From the NCBI GenBank assembly GCA_028290285.1, contig JAQGKD010000076.1, positions 1 through 48,716 of the forward strand: 48,716 nucleotides of DNA, in the 5' to 3' direction. The notes under the pieces were generated by a model. It searched no databases, was not told where the DNA came from, and saw nothing but the letters and a program-made list of their open reading frames with translations. Source of the DNA: Hyphomicrobiales bacterium (GTDB lineage: Bacteria; Pseudomonadota; Alphaproteobacteria; Rhizobiales; Beijerinckiaceae). This document shows positions 8,581 through 17,168 of this stretch, one piece after another. How positions within the stretch are numbered: position 1 is the first letter of the stretch; each line of letters begins with the position of its first letter. A program made the translations under genes and the position numbers.

Positions 8581-10038
8581 ATGCTGCTGATCCGCCAGAC
8601 ATTGCTCTATCTTCCAGCTCAATTGCTCGGGCCGTTGTGTCAGTTCGCAGCGGCAGTCGGCTGGACTCATTACCTCGCTCCCGCCGACTACGGCGTGCTG
8701 GCCTATATCATGGCGGCGCAGGATCTGACGCTGATCCTGTCCCTCCAATGGTGGTCGATGTTCACCGCGCGCTTCGTGCGCCGGCTGGAGCTTTCAGGGT
8801 CCTGGGAGGATTTTCGGCAGACCGACTTTGCAATCGTTCTCGCGGCCACCCTCGTCCAGGTCATGATCGCAGTGCTGGTCCTGGAATGGACGAATATGCT
8901 GAATCCTTCCCTGCTTTGCGCGACGGCTTTGTTTTTCGTCACGCGCGGGGCGCTCGTGCACTATGGCGAAAGGGCGCGCGCGACCGAGCGAATCCTTGTT
9001 TACAGCATCACGCAAATGGCCTCGGCGGTGGTGGGATCGCTGCTGACGTTCCCGGTCCTGCTCTATGTCTCCACCCGGCCGGAGGCTCTGGTCTGGTGCC
9101 TCGCGGTGCCGCAAGCCATTGCGCTCATCGTCGTCGCCCGGATGCTGGGTGTACCCACGCGAATCTTCCGTGTCGATCGCGATCTGATCGCGTCCGCGTT
9201 GCGGTATGGGATGCCGCTGCTTCTGTCGTGGCTATGCGGATGGATCTGCGTGAACGGCATACGCTTTGTCGTCGAACGCTGGGAGGATCTGGCGGCGGTG
9301 GGCCTGGTTTCCGTTGGATGGGGCCTCGGAATTCGGCTTGCGTCGGTCGTTTCGATGCTTGGCGCCTCGGCGGGCCTTCCGCGTGCGATTCTGCATTTCG
9401 AATCGGGGGATGTCGATGCCGCGCACGCCCAGGTTTCGAACGCGGGCGTTTTGCTGGTTGGGTTGCTTGCGCCCGCGGCTGCCGGCGTTTTCATGGTCGC
9501 ACCGCAGTTCACCGATGTGTTCGTTTCGGAAAACTTTCGCGCCGTCACATATCTGGTTCTGCCGATTGCAATGCTGACCGCGGTCATTCGCAGCATTCGC
9601 TCGCATTTTCTCGACCAGGTGACGGTGCTGCACGAACGCACCATGGTCATACTTGCTATCAACGTGGTCGATGTGGTCTCGGGCATGGTCGGGTGTATCG
9701 CAGGGATGGCTCTCGGCGGGTTGTACTGGGCGGTGCTGGGCTCCCTGCTCGGGGCGGTTCCGTCGCTTTGCCTGTCCGTCGTCTCGGCGAGGCATTTTGG
9801 TTTGCGCCTGCCCGTGAAGGAAATTCTGCGCATCCTCCTTGCCGTCGGGGCGATGGTCGGCGGGATGCGTCTGCTGCCGCCGCTGTCGGGCGTCGGTGGG
9901 CTCGCCGCACTCATCCTGACGGGGGGAGTTGTCTACGGTCTCGCAATGTCGGCCCTGTTCTTCAGGGAGATTCGGGCTTCTGCCGCCTCGCGCTCCAGCG
10001 TGTCTTCAGCGAAGGGCGCTGCGACGCCGTTATCGTGA
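8581..10038 (+). CDS. Wzx-type oligosaccharide flippase (polysaccharide biosynthesis family, MOP superfamily)
   Basis: A 485-residue protein made almost entirely of membrane helices (about 12-14). It has the N-terminal pattern of MOP-superfamily flippases: a first helix LLYLPAQLLGPLCQF, then LAPADYGVLAYI, where the APADYG loop is typical. It should flip undecaprenyl-linked repeat units across the inner membrane before polymerisation. The frame is open from 8527, but the ATG at 8581 places a GAGGAG about 10-12 nt upstream and starts just before the first helix. The 3' end overlaps the oppositely oriented glycosyltransferase gene by 77 bp (9962-10038). Confidence 0.87.
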   Translation: MLLIRQTLLYLPAQLLGPLCQFAAAVGWTHYLAPADYGVLAYIMAAQDLTLILSLQWWSMFTARFVRRLELSGSWEDFRQTDFAIVLAATLVQVMIAVLVLEWTNMLNPSLLCATALFFVTRGALVHYGERARATERILVYSITQMASAVVGSLLTFPVLLYVSTRPEALVWCLAVPQAIALIVVARMLGVPTRIFRVDRDLIASALRYGMPLLLSWLCGWICVNGIRFVVERWEDLAAVGLVSVGWGLGIRLASVVSMLGASAGLPRAILHFESGDVDAAHAQVSNAGVLLVGLLAPAAAGVFMVAPQFTDVFVSENFRAVTYLVLPIAMLTAVIRSIRSHFLDQVTVLHERTMVILAINVVDVVSGMVGCIAGMALGGLYWAVLGSLLGAVPSLCLSVVSARHFGLRLPVKEILRILLAVGAMVGGMRLLPPLSGVGGLAALILTGGVVYGLAMSALFFREIRASAASRSSVSSAKGAATPLS

Positions 10039-11098
10039 TGGCGTCTATCACGCGCTGATAACCGTCGAGTGCGACATCGATCGAGAAAGAGGCCGCGCGG
10101 GCAATACGGGGCGCCGGGTCGCCGGGGTGGGCGAGCGCTTCCGCCATGGCCTGCGCCATTAGCGTTACGTCGCCCACGGGCACGAGCCTCCCGTACCGGC
10201 CGTTCTCGAGCACCTCCGGCGTGGCGCCACATCGCGTGGAGACGACGGGCAGGCCGTGCGCCATGGCTTCCAGGAGGACAAGCCCGAAGGACTCGTTGTG
10301 CGATGCAGAAACCAGACAGCGTGCTTCGTTGAAGAACGACCACGGCTCCGCGACATGACCGGGCAAGGTCACGCGGTCCTGCAAACCAAGCCGAGCTATT
10401 TGGGCGTCGAGTTCCGCCTTTTGCGGACCTGTGCCGAGTATGACGAGGCGGGCCCGAGAATCCTGCAGCTGTGCGAAGGCCCGCAGCAAGGTGAGGAAGC
10501 CTTTTTCGGGTACCAGCCTCCCGATGGCCAGCACCAGCGGCGGGCGCGCCATCAGGTCCGCCTCGTCGACGTGCCGGGGGGCGTCTCCGATATGGACTGG
10601 ATTGTAGATTCGGACGGTGCGGCCGGGCGCGGCCCTGAAGGTTTTGAGCAGGTCGTCCTTCAACATGTCGGAGACCGCGACCGTGGCCGCGCTGAGGCGA
10701 GAGAGAAGAGGCACAAGTCGATAGCCGATCTGGCTGAGGCCTCGCCACTCGCTCGCGGCGAAGCCGTGATAGGCGAGGACCAGGCGACCGGCATATCCAG
10801 AAGCCAGCGCCGCGAGCGTAGCCTTGAGGTTGCAATAGGCGAGCGCGGAGATCACGGCATCGGGTTTTTCGCGTCGAAACAGCCGGTAAAGTGCAAGCAC
10901 GTCATGCATGTGGCCGCCGCCAAGAACGATTTCCTGGATACCGGGGGGCAGTGGCAGACTCGGCGATGGCCGGTCGACGGCGACGACGACATCGTGCCCT
11001 CGCGCGGCGAAACCGGATGCGAGCACGACCTGAACGCGCTCCGCGCCGCCTTTCGACACGGTGGCGCTGTAAAAGATGATCTTCAGCCGTGCGGCCAT
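9962..11098 (-). CDS. Glycosyltransferase family 4 protein
   Basis: A 378-residue GT-B glycosyltransferase. The N-terminal half begins KIIFYSATVSKGGAERV, the acceptor-binding glycine loop typical of GT4. The C-terminal half carries AIGRLVPEKGF, the VILGTGP strand and the E-x7-E motif in ESFGLVLLE, which binds the nucleotide-sugar. No signal peptide or clear membrane helix is visible, so it works at the cytoplasmic face. It is the only gene of the exopolysaccharide block on the minus strand, converging on the flippase gene and divergent (55 bp) from the propeller gene. It probably adds one sugar of the repeat unit; donor and linkage cannot be read from the sequence. Confidence 0.93.
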   Translation of the reverse strand: MAARLKIIFYSATVSKGGAERVQVVLASGFAARGHDVVVAVDRPSPSLPLPPGIQEIVLGGGHMHDVLALYRLFRREKPDAVISALAYCNLKATLAALASGYAGRLVLAYHGFAASEWRGLSQIGYRLVPLLSRLSAATVAVSDMLKDDLLKTFRAAPGRTVRIYNPVHIGDAPRHVDEADLMARPPLVLAIGRLVPEKGFLTLLRAFAQLQDSRARLVILGTGPQKAELDAQIARLGLQDRVTLPGHVAEPWSFFNEARCLVSASHNESFGLVLLEAMAHGLPVVSTRCGATPEVLENGRYGRLVPVGDVTLMAQAMAEALAHPGDPAPRIARAASFSIDVALDGYQRVIDAITITASQRPSLKTRWSARRQKPESP

Positions 11099-11153
11099 GG
11101 GTCCGTCGCGTCGATAAACAAGAAGTTCAAACTTTGAGAATACAACCTAGGTC

Positions 11154-12638
11154 ATGATTATCACTATTCTATTTCCGGGATCGGCGAGCGGCCATTCCGC
11201 AGTGCTCCTCGCCCGCTCGCTCGCGGCTGCGGGATGGCGGGTCGAAACGCTTTGCGGCCCCGAAGAATCCAGCCTCGACGGGCTCGATCTCCTGGTTCAA
11301 ATCGAAAGCCTTTCGCAGGGTGGCCGCCGGCGCGCACTCCCGGCGGAAGCGGACGCACGAGATCAAGTCAGCTGCGCCAATCGCGAGGCGATCACGATCG
11401 ATCTCTGCGCCGGAGACGGAACTGGCTCGCCTTCCACACTCCGCCTCGTCTGTAACGGCCATGCGGGTTTCTCGGGTCTCGTGTCGGCGGTGCTGTCGGG
11501 TGGTCCGATCGAGGTCGCCATCGTGCGCCATGCCGGCGAAGGTGGCCCGGCAGCCGTCTGGGCGCGGGGCGTCACCGTTGCGTCGCAACCGTCTAAATTC
11601 GCTCTCACGCTCGATGAGGTCTGTCTGCGAATTGCAGATCTCATCCATATGGCCCTGCGCCGCCTCCACCGCGGTGAGGATTCGCTGGGAGACGCAGGCC
11701 CGGCCACCGCGGCGCGGGTGGCTCCTGGCCGGTATGCCGGCTTCGCCGCAGGCGCACTTGCCGGCCGCATCGCTCGCCGTCTCGACCAGATCGTGCGATA
11801 CCCCGAGCACTGGAGCGTGAGGTGGCGCGCTTCGGCTCAGGCGGATCTGGTCACGAGCCGCCTCGCATGGCCGGAAGCGCGCTACGAGACGCTCGCAGAC
11901 GATGCGGCTCGCTATTACGCCGATCCGTTTCTCTTCGAACGCGGCGGCCGCTGCTACCTGTTCGTCGAGGAATTTCCATACGCGACCGGCAAGGCCATCC
12001 TGTCGGTTTCCGAGCTTGGTTCCGGCGGGGCGCCCGATGTGCCGCGCCCGATCCTCGAGGGGCCCTGTCACCTGTCGTACCCGCAGGTGTTCGAGCATGG
12101 GGGCCAAGTGTGGATGATCCCGGAAACATCGGGCGCGCGCACGATCGAACTGTACCGCGCAGTGGAATTCCCCCATCGATGGGTGCGTGAGGCCGTCCTC
12201 ATCAGCGGGATCGACGCTTCGGACGCCACGATCGTTCGTCACGAAGGCCGCTTCTGGATTTTTGCAGCACTTCATGCGGGTCATTCGTCGCCGCGCGACA
12301 TGCTCGGCATCTTCCATGCGGATGAGCTGGCTGGGCCCTGGCAGGCGCATGCCGCCAATCCGGTGCTTGTCGATGCAGCCGCCGCCCGACCGGGGGGCGC
12401 CTTTTTCCAGCGGGGCGGGGCCCTGATGCGGGTCGCCCAGGACTGCACCCGCTGCTATGGCGGGGGCATCACGTTGGCGCGTGTCGATCGGCTCGATCCG
12501 GAGCATTTCCAGCAGGAGGTCGTCGCGCGACTCGGGCCGCGGCCGGACTGGAAATCATTTGGCGTGCATACATTAAATAGGGCCGGCGGTTTCGAGGTCA
12601 TCGATACGGTCGCCGGAAAGTGGATATCCGAAGCTTGA
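11154..12638 (+). CDS. Beta-propeller protein related to the glucosamine inositolphosphorylceramide transferase N-terminal domain
   Basis: A 494-residue cytoplasmic protein. Residues about 1-170 form an uncharacterised alpha/beta part starting IITILFPGSASGHSAVLL. Residues about 250-490 show repeated beta-strand units with the propeller signatures ADPFLFERGG, YLFVEEF, SYPQVFEHGG, WMIPETSG and GRFWIFAAL. This layout matches the GINT1-N-like domain found in bacterial proteins of exopolysaccharide loci, often beside formyl- or glycosyltransferases. The catalytic role in bacteria is not established; sugar modification or transfer is inferred from context. The start ATG at 11154 has only a weak ribosome binding site. 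It is divergent from the GT4 gene. Confidence 0.72.
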   Translation: MIITILFPGSASGHSAVLLARSLAAAGWRVETLCGPEESSLDGLDLLVQIESLSQGGRRRALPAEADARDQVSCANREAITIDLCAGDGTGSPSTLRLVCNGHAGFSGLVSAVLSGGPIEVAIVRHAGEGGPAAVWARGVTVASQPSKFALTLDEVCLRIADLIHMALRRLHRGEDSLGDAGPATAARVAPGRYAGFAAGALAGRIARRLDQIVRYPEHWSVRWRASAQADLVTSRLAWPEARYETLADDAARYYADPFLFERGGRCYLFVEEFPYATGKAILSVSELGSGGAPDVPRPILEGPCHLSYPQVFEHGGQVWMIPETSGARTIELYRAVEFPHRWVREAVLISGIDASDATIVRHEGRFWIFAALHAGHSSPRDMLGIFHADELAGPWQAHAANPVLVDAAAARPGGAFFQRGGALMRVAQDCTRCYGGGITLARVDRLDPEHFQQEVVARLGPRPDWKSFGVHTLNRAGGFEVIDTVAGKWISEA

Positions 12639-12640
12639 TC

Positions 12641-12669
12641 TTGACAGATGCCGGCGCGCCACGTTGCTA
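12641..12669 (+). promoter_or_regulatory. Possible sigma-70-type promoter before the secreted Cys-protein gene
   Basis: A perfect -35 hexamer TTGACA (12641-12646) sits two bases after the stop of the propeller gene, with TTGCTA 17 bp further. The -10 match is poor, so this is tentative. It would give the 12.7-15 kb genes their own transcript. Confidence 0.3.
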
Positions 12670-12760
12670 GCAGAAAATCATTCCCGCGGGTCTGCCATCT
12701 TGACCGGACCTTCGGCGCAACGCATCGTCGAGGGGAAATTATGTTTGGAAGGATGCCCTT

Positions 12761-13219
12761 ATGAAGAAGGCCGTAATCAGTCTCGTTCTGGCGGGCTTCG
12801 TCTCGGCCTTGGCGCAGGGCGCGCTGGTGAGCGCAACGCAGGCGCGGCCGCTGACGCCCGCCGAACGCCGCTACCAGCCATATGACGGTTCGCTGCCCTT
12901 CTGCGACGACGCAAATGTGCTTCGCAAAATCGACGATCGCTTCCAGAGCCGGGAGAAGGAGTACTGGAGCTCAGGCCTCGCCATCGTAGGCTACGAGGGT
13001 GTGCGCGAGATCGGCTATCGCAAGACCGGTCTGGATTATATTCCGCGCCGCTATTGCAAGGCGCGCGTCTTCATGAGCGACCAGAAGGTTCGGGAGATGA
13101 CCTATTGGGTCGGGGAAAACCTTGGACCGATCGGCATCGGCTGGGGAATCGAATGGTGCATTTCCGGTCTTGATCGCAATTACGCCTATGGGCTCGATTG
13201 CCAAGCGGCGCGTCCCTGA
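12761..13219 (+). CDS. Secreted four-cysteine protein of unknown function
   Basis: A 152-residue protein with a clear Sec signal peptide (MKKAVISLVLAGF..., cleavage likely after SATQA, near residue 28). The mature part has four cysteines (in FCDD, RYCKA, EWCIS and LDCQ), consistent with two disulfides in the periplasm. It is rich in aromatic residues, including the stretches YWSSGLAIVGYEGV and YWVGENLGPIGIGWGIEW. GGAAGG at 12747-12752 is a good ribosome binding site. I do not recognise a named family; similar short Cys-pair proteins occur in Hyphomicrobiales. It precedes the RNase T2 gene by 28 bp in the same direction, so they probably share a transcript. Confidence 0.85.
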   Translation: MKKAVISLVLAGFVSALAQGALVSATQARPLTPAERRYQPYDGSLPFCDDANVLRKIDDRFQSREKEYWSSGLAIVGYEGVREIGYRKTGLDYIPRRYCKARVFMSDQKVREMTYWVGENLGPIGIGWGIEWCISGLDRNYAYGLDCQAARP

Positions 13220-13247
13220 GCTGTTTCAGGGGTGCAAGCGAGGTCGT

Positions 13248-14069
13248 ATGAATTTTTTTCAGAAGCAGGCGGCCGTTTTCATGGCTGCGTGCGGTGTCCT
13301 GCTTTTCGCGGGAGCCGCCCTTGCGCAGACGCCGCGTGGCGATGCGGGATGCATTCTCGACCGGTGCCAGGATCGACCGGACCGGCAGACCCGCCGCCCT
13401 GAGCCACCTGGTTCGGAGCCCGCGGCGGAGGCGGATGATTCGACCATCCCCGGCCTTCAGCGCCGGTCGGCTCCGCGTGGAAACACGACTGTCGCCCCGG
13501 GCGCGTTCGACTTCTATGTGCTTGCCTTGTCCTGGTCGTCGGGCTTCTGCGCTGTTTCCAGCAATGGCGGCGCCCGCAAGCAATGCGCGCCCGGCGCCGA
13601 TCTCGGCTTTGTCGTGCACGGACTCTGGCCCCAGAACGAGCGCGGGTTCCCTTCCGATTGCGAAGGCAGCGTGCGGACGCCGTCGCGGCTCGCGCTTGAA
13701 GGTGTGCGGGATCTCTTTCCGGATGACGGTCTGGCCCGCTATGAATGGCGCAAGCACGGCACGTGTTCGGGCCGTTCTCCGACCGAGTTCTTCCACGACG
13801 TGCGTGCGGCGCGCGAGTCGATCGAAATTCCCGCGCGATTCAAGGATGTCCGCGAGCCGGTCTCTATGCCGCCAGCCGATATTCTGAGGGCTTTCACGCA
13901 GGCCAATCCGCGCCTCCGGCCCGGAATGCTGTCCGTCGTCTGCCCGAAGGGCATGCTGCAGGAAGTCAGGATCTGCATGAGCAAGGACCTGCGCGAATTC
14001 CGGCCCTGTCCCGAGATCGCGAGCAAGACCTGTCGCGGTCGCGCCATCATGGTGCCGCCCATCTTGTGA
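13248..14069 (+). CDS. Ribonuclease T2 family periplasmic RNase
   Basis: A 273-residue exported endoribonuclease. A signal peptide (MNFFQKQAAVFMAACGVLLFAG..., cleaved near AALAQ) is followed by a Pro/Arg-rich linker of about 60 residues and then the T2 domain. Both catalytic segments are intact: CAS I with HGLWPQ (His124) and CAS II with EWRKHGTC (Glu166, His170). Family members cut single-stranded RNA through 2',3'-cyclic phosphates and act in the periplasm or outside. Several cysteines (CILDRC, FCAV, KQCAP, DCEG, GTCSG, VCPKG, ICMSK, PCPE, KTCRG) point to disulfides. The frame is open upstream to 13122, but the ATG at 13248 is the one followed by the signal peptide. rlmJ follows after 28 bp. 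Confidence 0.93.
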   Translation: MNFFQKQAAVFMAACGVLLFAGAALAQTPRGDAGCILDRCQDRPDRQTRRPEPPGSEPAAEADDSTIPGLQRRSAPRGNTTVAPGAFDFYVLALSWSSGFCAVSSNGGARKQCAPGADLGFVVHGLWPQNERGFPSDCEGSVRTPSRLALEGVRDLFPDDGLARYEWRKHGTCSGRSPTEFFHDVRAARESIEIPARFKDVREPVSMPPADILRAFTQANPRLRPGMLSVVCPKGMLQEVRICMSKDLREFRPCPEIASKTCRGRAIMVPPIL

Positions 14070-14097
14070 TCGGGGCGAGGGTCGTCGATAAGAGCAT

Positions 14098-14958
14098 ATG
14101 AATTATCGCCACGCCTTCCACGCAGGCAATTTCGCGGACGTGTTCAAGCACGTGCTGCTCACCCGCATCCTCGTCTACCTTTGCCGCAAGGATGCGCCCT
14201 TCCGCTATATCGAGACCCATGCGGGTCCGGGCGTCACTGATCTTGGTGCAGAAGCCGCGCGCCGAACGGGAGAGTGGCAGGACGGCATAGCACGTGTCAT
14301 TGGCGCGCCGCTCGCGCCGGAGCTGCAGGAGCTGCTTGGACCGTATCTCTCCGTCGCGGGTCCGGGCGCGGCTTCGAAGCCGATGCTTTATCCCGGCTCG
14401 CCACGCATCGCGCAAAGCCTGCTGCGGCGGCAGGATCGCGCGACCTTGTGCGAGCTGCACCCCGACGACGTGCGCGCGCTCGAGCGCACGATCGCGGGCG
14501 ACCCTGCGATCAAGATCCTGCACGAAGACGGCTATCGTGCACTCCGGGGGCTCGTGCCGCCGCTCGAACGGCGCGGGCTTGTGCTTATCGATCCGCCATT
14601 CGAGTCGCGCGACGAATTCACCGCCATGGAGGAGAGTCTCGTCCTGGCCCACCGCAAGTGGGAGACGGGCATTTTCGCGCTCTGGTATCCTGTGAAGGAA
14701 ATCCGCCCGGTGGCGCAGTTCGTGGGTCGGTTGAAGGCGCGCGGCATTCCGCGCATTCTTCGTCTTGAGCTCACGGTTGAGGCCGTCCGCACCGATGCGC
14801 CGCTGTCATCGACCGGGCTCATCATCGTCAACCCGCCCTACACGCTCGTCCAGGAGGCTCGCGTCCTGCTGCCTGGCCTTCTGGCCCTGCTGCGACGGGG
14901 GCCGGGCGCCGAATTCTTCATCGAGCAGGTCACGGGCGAGGCTCCAATCAATTCTTAA
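14098..14958 (+). CDS. rlmJ: 23S rRNA (adenine(2030)-N6)-methyltransferase RlmJ
   Basis: A 286-residue SAM-dependent methyltransferase. It opens with MNYRHAFHAGNFADVFKH, the N-terminal signature of RlmJ, and has the N6-adenine methyltransferase motif DPPFE at Asp165, where the E. coli enzyme has DPPY in the same place. The motif ETHAG (about residues 40-44) binds SAM. The length is close to the family's 280. The enzyme methylates A2030 of naked 23S rRNA during 50S assembly. It is probably cotranscribed with the RNase T2 gene, although a functional link is not evident. Confidence 0.96.
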   Translation: MNYRHAFHAGNFADVFKHVLLTRILVYLCRKDAPFRYIETHAGPGVTDLGAEAARRTGEWQDGIARVIGAPLAPELQELLGPYLSVAGPGAASKPMLYPGSPRIAQSLLRRQDRATLCELHPDDVRALERTIAGDPAIKILHEDGYRALRGLVPPLERRGLVLIDPPFESRDEFTAMEESLVLAHRKWETGIFALWYPVKEIRPVAQFVGRLKARGIPRILRLELTVEAVRTDAPLSSTGLIIVNPPYTLVQEARVLLPGLLALLRRGPGAEFFIEQVTGEAPINS

Positions 14959-15042
14959 AGCCCTCCTGTTACGAAGGATTCATGCGGGCTGGCCCGGTGC
15001 CCACCGGAGCTGTCCGGCGTTTTCCCGCAAGAGGCACCGTCC

Positions 15043-16329
15043 ATGCGTCTGATCGGCGTGAATCGTCTTCATTATCGCGGGGCAGGCGCCGAGAGCGTGC
15101 ATCTCGATCATCTGATGCTGTTTCGCGCCATGGGCTGGACCTGTGCGGAATTCGCCATGCAGGACCCGCGCAACGAGCCCTCGCCCTGGAGCGATTACTT
15201 TCCTGCCGGGTTCGATCCCGACGAAGGCGGATTGCTGCACAAGATCAAGCAAGTGGGGCGCTTCATTCACTCCACGGAGGCACGCGAGAAGTTCACGCGA
15301 TTGCTGGACGATTTCAAGCCCGACATCATCCACATTCACGCGCTCTATCATCATCTAACCTCGTCCGTGCTGAAGCCGGCCGTGGAGCGCGGCATTCCGA
15401 TCGTCTACACGTTGCATGACTACAAGCTGATCTGCCCGGCCTATTTCTTCTACACGGAGGAGCGGGGCGTCTGCGAAGGCTGTGGTGGCGGCCGGCAATA
15501 TCGCTGCTTGACGCGCGGCTGCAAGGGCGGGCCCGTCACGACCGATGCCGTCTATGCACTGGACGGCCTCGTGCAATGGCACAGCGGGCGTTATCGCTCG
15601 GCGATCTCCACCTTTGTCGGGCCAAGCCGCTTCATCGTGGACAAATTCGCACAACACGGGTTTCCGCGTGAAAAGCTCGCCTATGTGCCCAATTTCTTCG
15701 AAACGACGGAAGATGTGAGCGACGACCATGCCGAGATCGCCCGATTGCGCGAAGTGCATGGTCGCTTTGTCCTGTTTTTCGGACGCCTGTCGTCGGAGAA
15801 GGGCATCAATGTCCTGATCGATGCCTGCGCGCGCGCGGGATTGCCGCTGGTCGTCGTCGGCGACGGACCCAAGCGGGCGGCGCTCGTCGAGCAGGCCGAG
15901 CGGCTCGGCGTGACCGCCACTTTCGTCGGGCATCAGTCGGGATCGCAGCTGTGGTCCTACGTGCAGGCTGCGACGACCGTGTGCCTTGCCTCCGTCTGGT
16001 ACGAAAATGCGCCCAAGAGCCTTCTGGAAGCGCAGGCGCGCGGAAAGGTCGTCGTTGCCAGCGCGATTGGCGGGGTGCCGGAAATGATCCGGGACGGCGA
16101 TACGGGGTTTCTCGTCCCGCCCGGAGACGCGGGCGCATTGGGCGCGGCCCTAACGCGGGTTTTCAACATGCCCGAGCCTGAACTCGAGGCGATGGGAGCG
16201 CGCGCCCGCGTCTTCGCCACCACGACTTTCACGCGTCACCGCTATTACGATGGCATGTGCGAGATCTACGACCGCCTGCTGGGTCACACGAGGGCAGAGG
16301 TGAATCCTCTGGTTCTGTCGGCTCCCTGA
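15043..16329 (+). CDS. Glycosyltransferase family 4 protein with Cys-rich insert
   Basis: A 428-residue GT-B enzyme. The Rossmann-like N-terminal half contains PDIIHIHALYHHL and VYTLHDYKLICP. A Cys-rich insert (C-x12-C-x2-C-x7-C-x4-C, starting at Cys131) follows and looks able to bind zinc. The C-terminal half has FFGRLSSEKGI, VVVGDGPKR, YENAPKSLLEAQARG (the E-x7-E region) and IGGVPEMI, the usual donor-site elements. Enzymes of this subtype act in exopolysaccharide synthesis, so it may serve the block upstream even though RNase T2 and rlmJ lie between. Donor and acceptor are unknown. It stands alone, 84 bp after rlmJ. Confidence 0.92.
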   Translation: MRLIGVNRLHYRGAGAESVHLDHLMLFRAMGWTCAEFAMQDPRNEPSPWSDYFPAGFDPDEGGLLHKIKQVGRFIHSTEAREKFTRLLDDFKPDIIHIHALYHHLTSSVLKPAVERGIPIVYTLHDYKLICPAYFFYTEERGVCEGCGGGRQYRCLTRGCKGGPVTTDAVYALDGLVQWHSGRYRSAISTFVGPSRFIVDKFAQHGFPREKLAYVPNFFETTEDVSDDHAEIARLREVHGRFVLFFGRLSSEKGINVLIDACARAGLPLVVVGDGPKRAALVEQAERLGVTATFVGHQSGSQLWSYVQAATTVCLASVWYENAPKSLLEAQARGKVVVASAIGGVPEMIRDGDTGFLVPPGDAGALGAALTRVFNMPEPELEAMGARARVFATTTFTRHRYYDGMCEIYDRLLGHTRAEVNPLVLSAP

Positions 16330-16529
16330 GAGAGCCGCGAGAATCCTGCAAGTGCTTGCCAAATCTATGACTTCGTCACACCCTGTCGCTCGCAAGCGGC
16401 TTCGGAGATCCGCGCGGTGCCGGCTGCCCGGTGTTCGCAGAAAAGCTGCGCCCCATCGGCGCAGGGCCCGACTTGCCGGATGCCCCGGGCTGCTGCACAA
16501 GACTTGATCACTTCGCCGAGGAGCCCTTC

Positions 16530-17120
16530 ATGAAATTGCGCTATTCCCCCGCGTCTCCCTTTGCTCGCAAGGTCGCGATCGCAGGTCGCGTGCTCGGCTT
16601 TGCCGACCGGATTGAAATGATCGATGCGGACGGAGATCCGGGCGATGTCGTCCGGTCGCGCAATCCGCTGAACAAGATTCCGCTGCTTCTCACCGACGAG
16701 GGCATGGCGATCTTCGACAGCCGCGTGATCCTGGAATATCTCGATCATCTGGCGGGCGGCCATCGCATCCTGCCCGCGGCGCCGGAAGCTCGCTTTCGGT
16801 CGCTGACCCAGCAGGCGCTGGCCGATGGCATCATGGAAGCTTCGATCCTCGTCAGCTATGAGGATCGCTGGCGCGAACCGGCGCAGATCTCGCAGAAATG
16901 GCTCGCCCACCAGCAGAAGAAGGTCGATCAGGGACTTGCCGCGCTCGAAGCGGACCTGCCCGGCGATGAAATCGATGTCGGAACGATCGCGGTTGCCTCG
17001 GCGCTCGGTTATCTCGATCTGCGTCAGGGAGGTGTCTGGCGTCAGGCGCGGCCGAAGCTCGCCGCATGGCTGGACGGTTTTGCGGCCCGCGTGCCCGCTT
17101 ACGGGCTAACAGCGGCCTGA
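16530..17120 (+). CDS. Glutathione S-transferase family protein
   Basis: A 196-residue protein with an N-terminal thioredoxin-like domain (MKLRYSPASPFARKVAIAG, where the SPASPFARKV loop holds the likely catalytic Ser/Cys position; here Ser). It has the cis-Pro and glutathione-contact motifs NKIPLL and IFDSRVILEYLD, followed by an all-helical C-terminal domain. The start at 16530 has GAGGAG (16518-16523) correctly placed; the open frame to 16431 is not needed. The substrate is unknown. It converges on kbp, with a strong hairpin between them. Confidence 0.93.
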   Translation: MKLRYSPASPFARKVAIAGRVLGFADRIEMIDADGDPGDVVRSRNPLNKIPLLLTDEGMAIFDSRVILEYLDHLAGGHRILPAAPEARFRSLTQQALADGIMEASILVSYEDRWREPAQISQKWLAHQQKKVDQGLAALEADLPGDEIDVGTIAVASALGYLDLRQGGVWRQARPKLAAWLDGFAARVPAYGLTAA

Positions 17121-17123
17121 TCA

Positions 17124-17155
17124 GGAAAATCGGGCGCATCCTTCGATGCGCCCGA
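17124..17155. terminator. Bidirectional-type terminator between the GST gene and kbp
   Basis: A perfect 11-bp stem TCGGGCGCATC / GATGCGCCCGA (17130-17140 and 17145-17155) closes a 4-nt loop in the 48-bp convergent gap. On the minus strand it is followed by TTTTCC, so termination of kbp is the better supported use. Confidence 0.75.
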
Positions 17156-17168
17156 CTGAAGCAATGGA

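Noticed and set aside
10256..11137. 293-codon plus-strand ORF opposite the GT4 gene
   Set aside because: The minus-strand frame is a complete GT4 enzyme; the plus frame has no known motif and no ribosome binding site.
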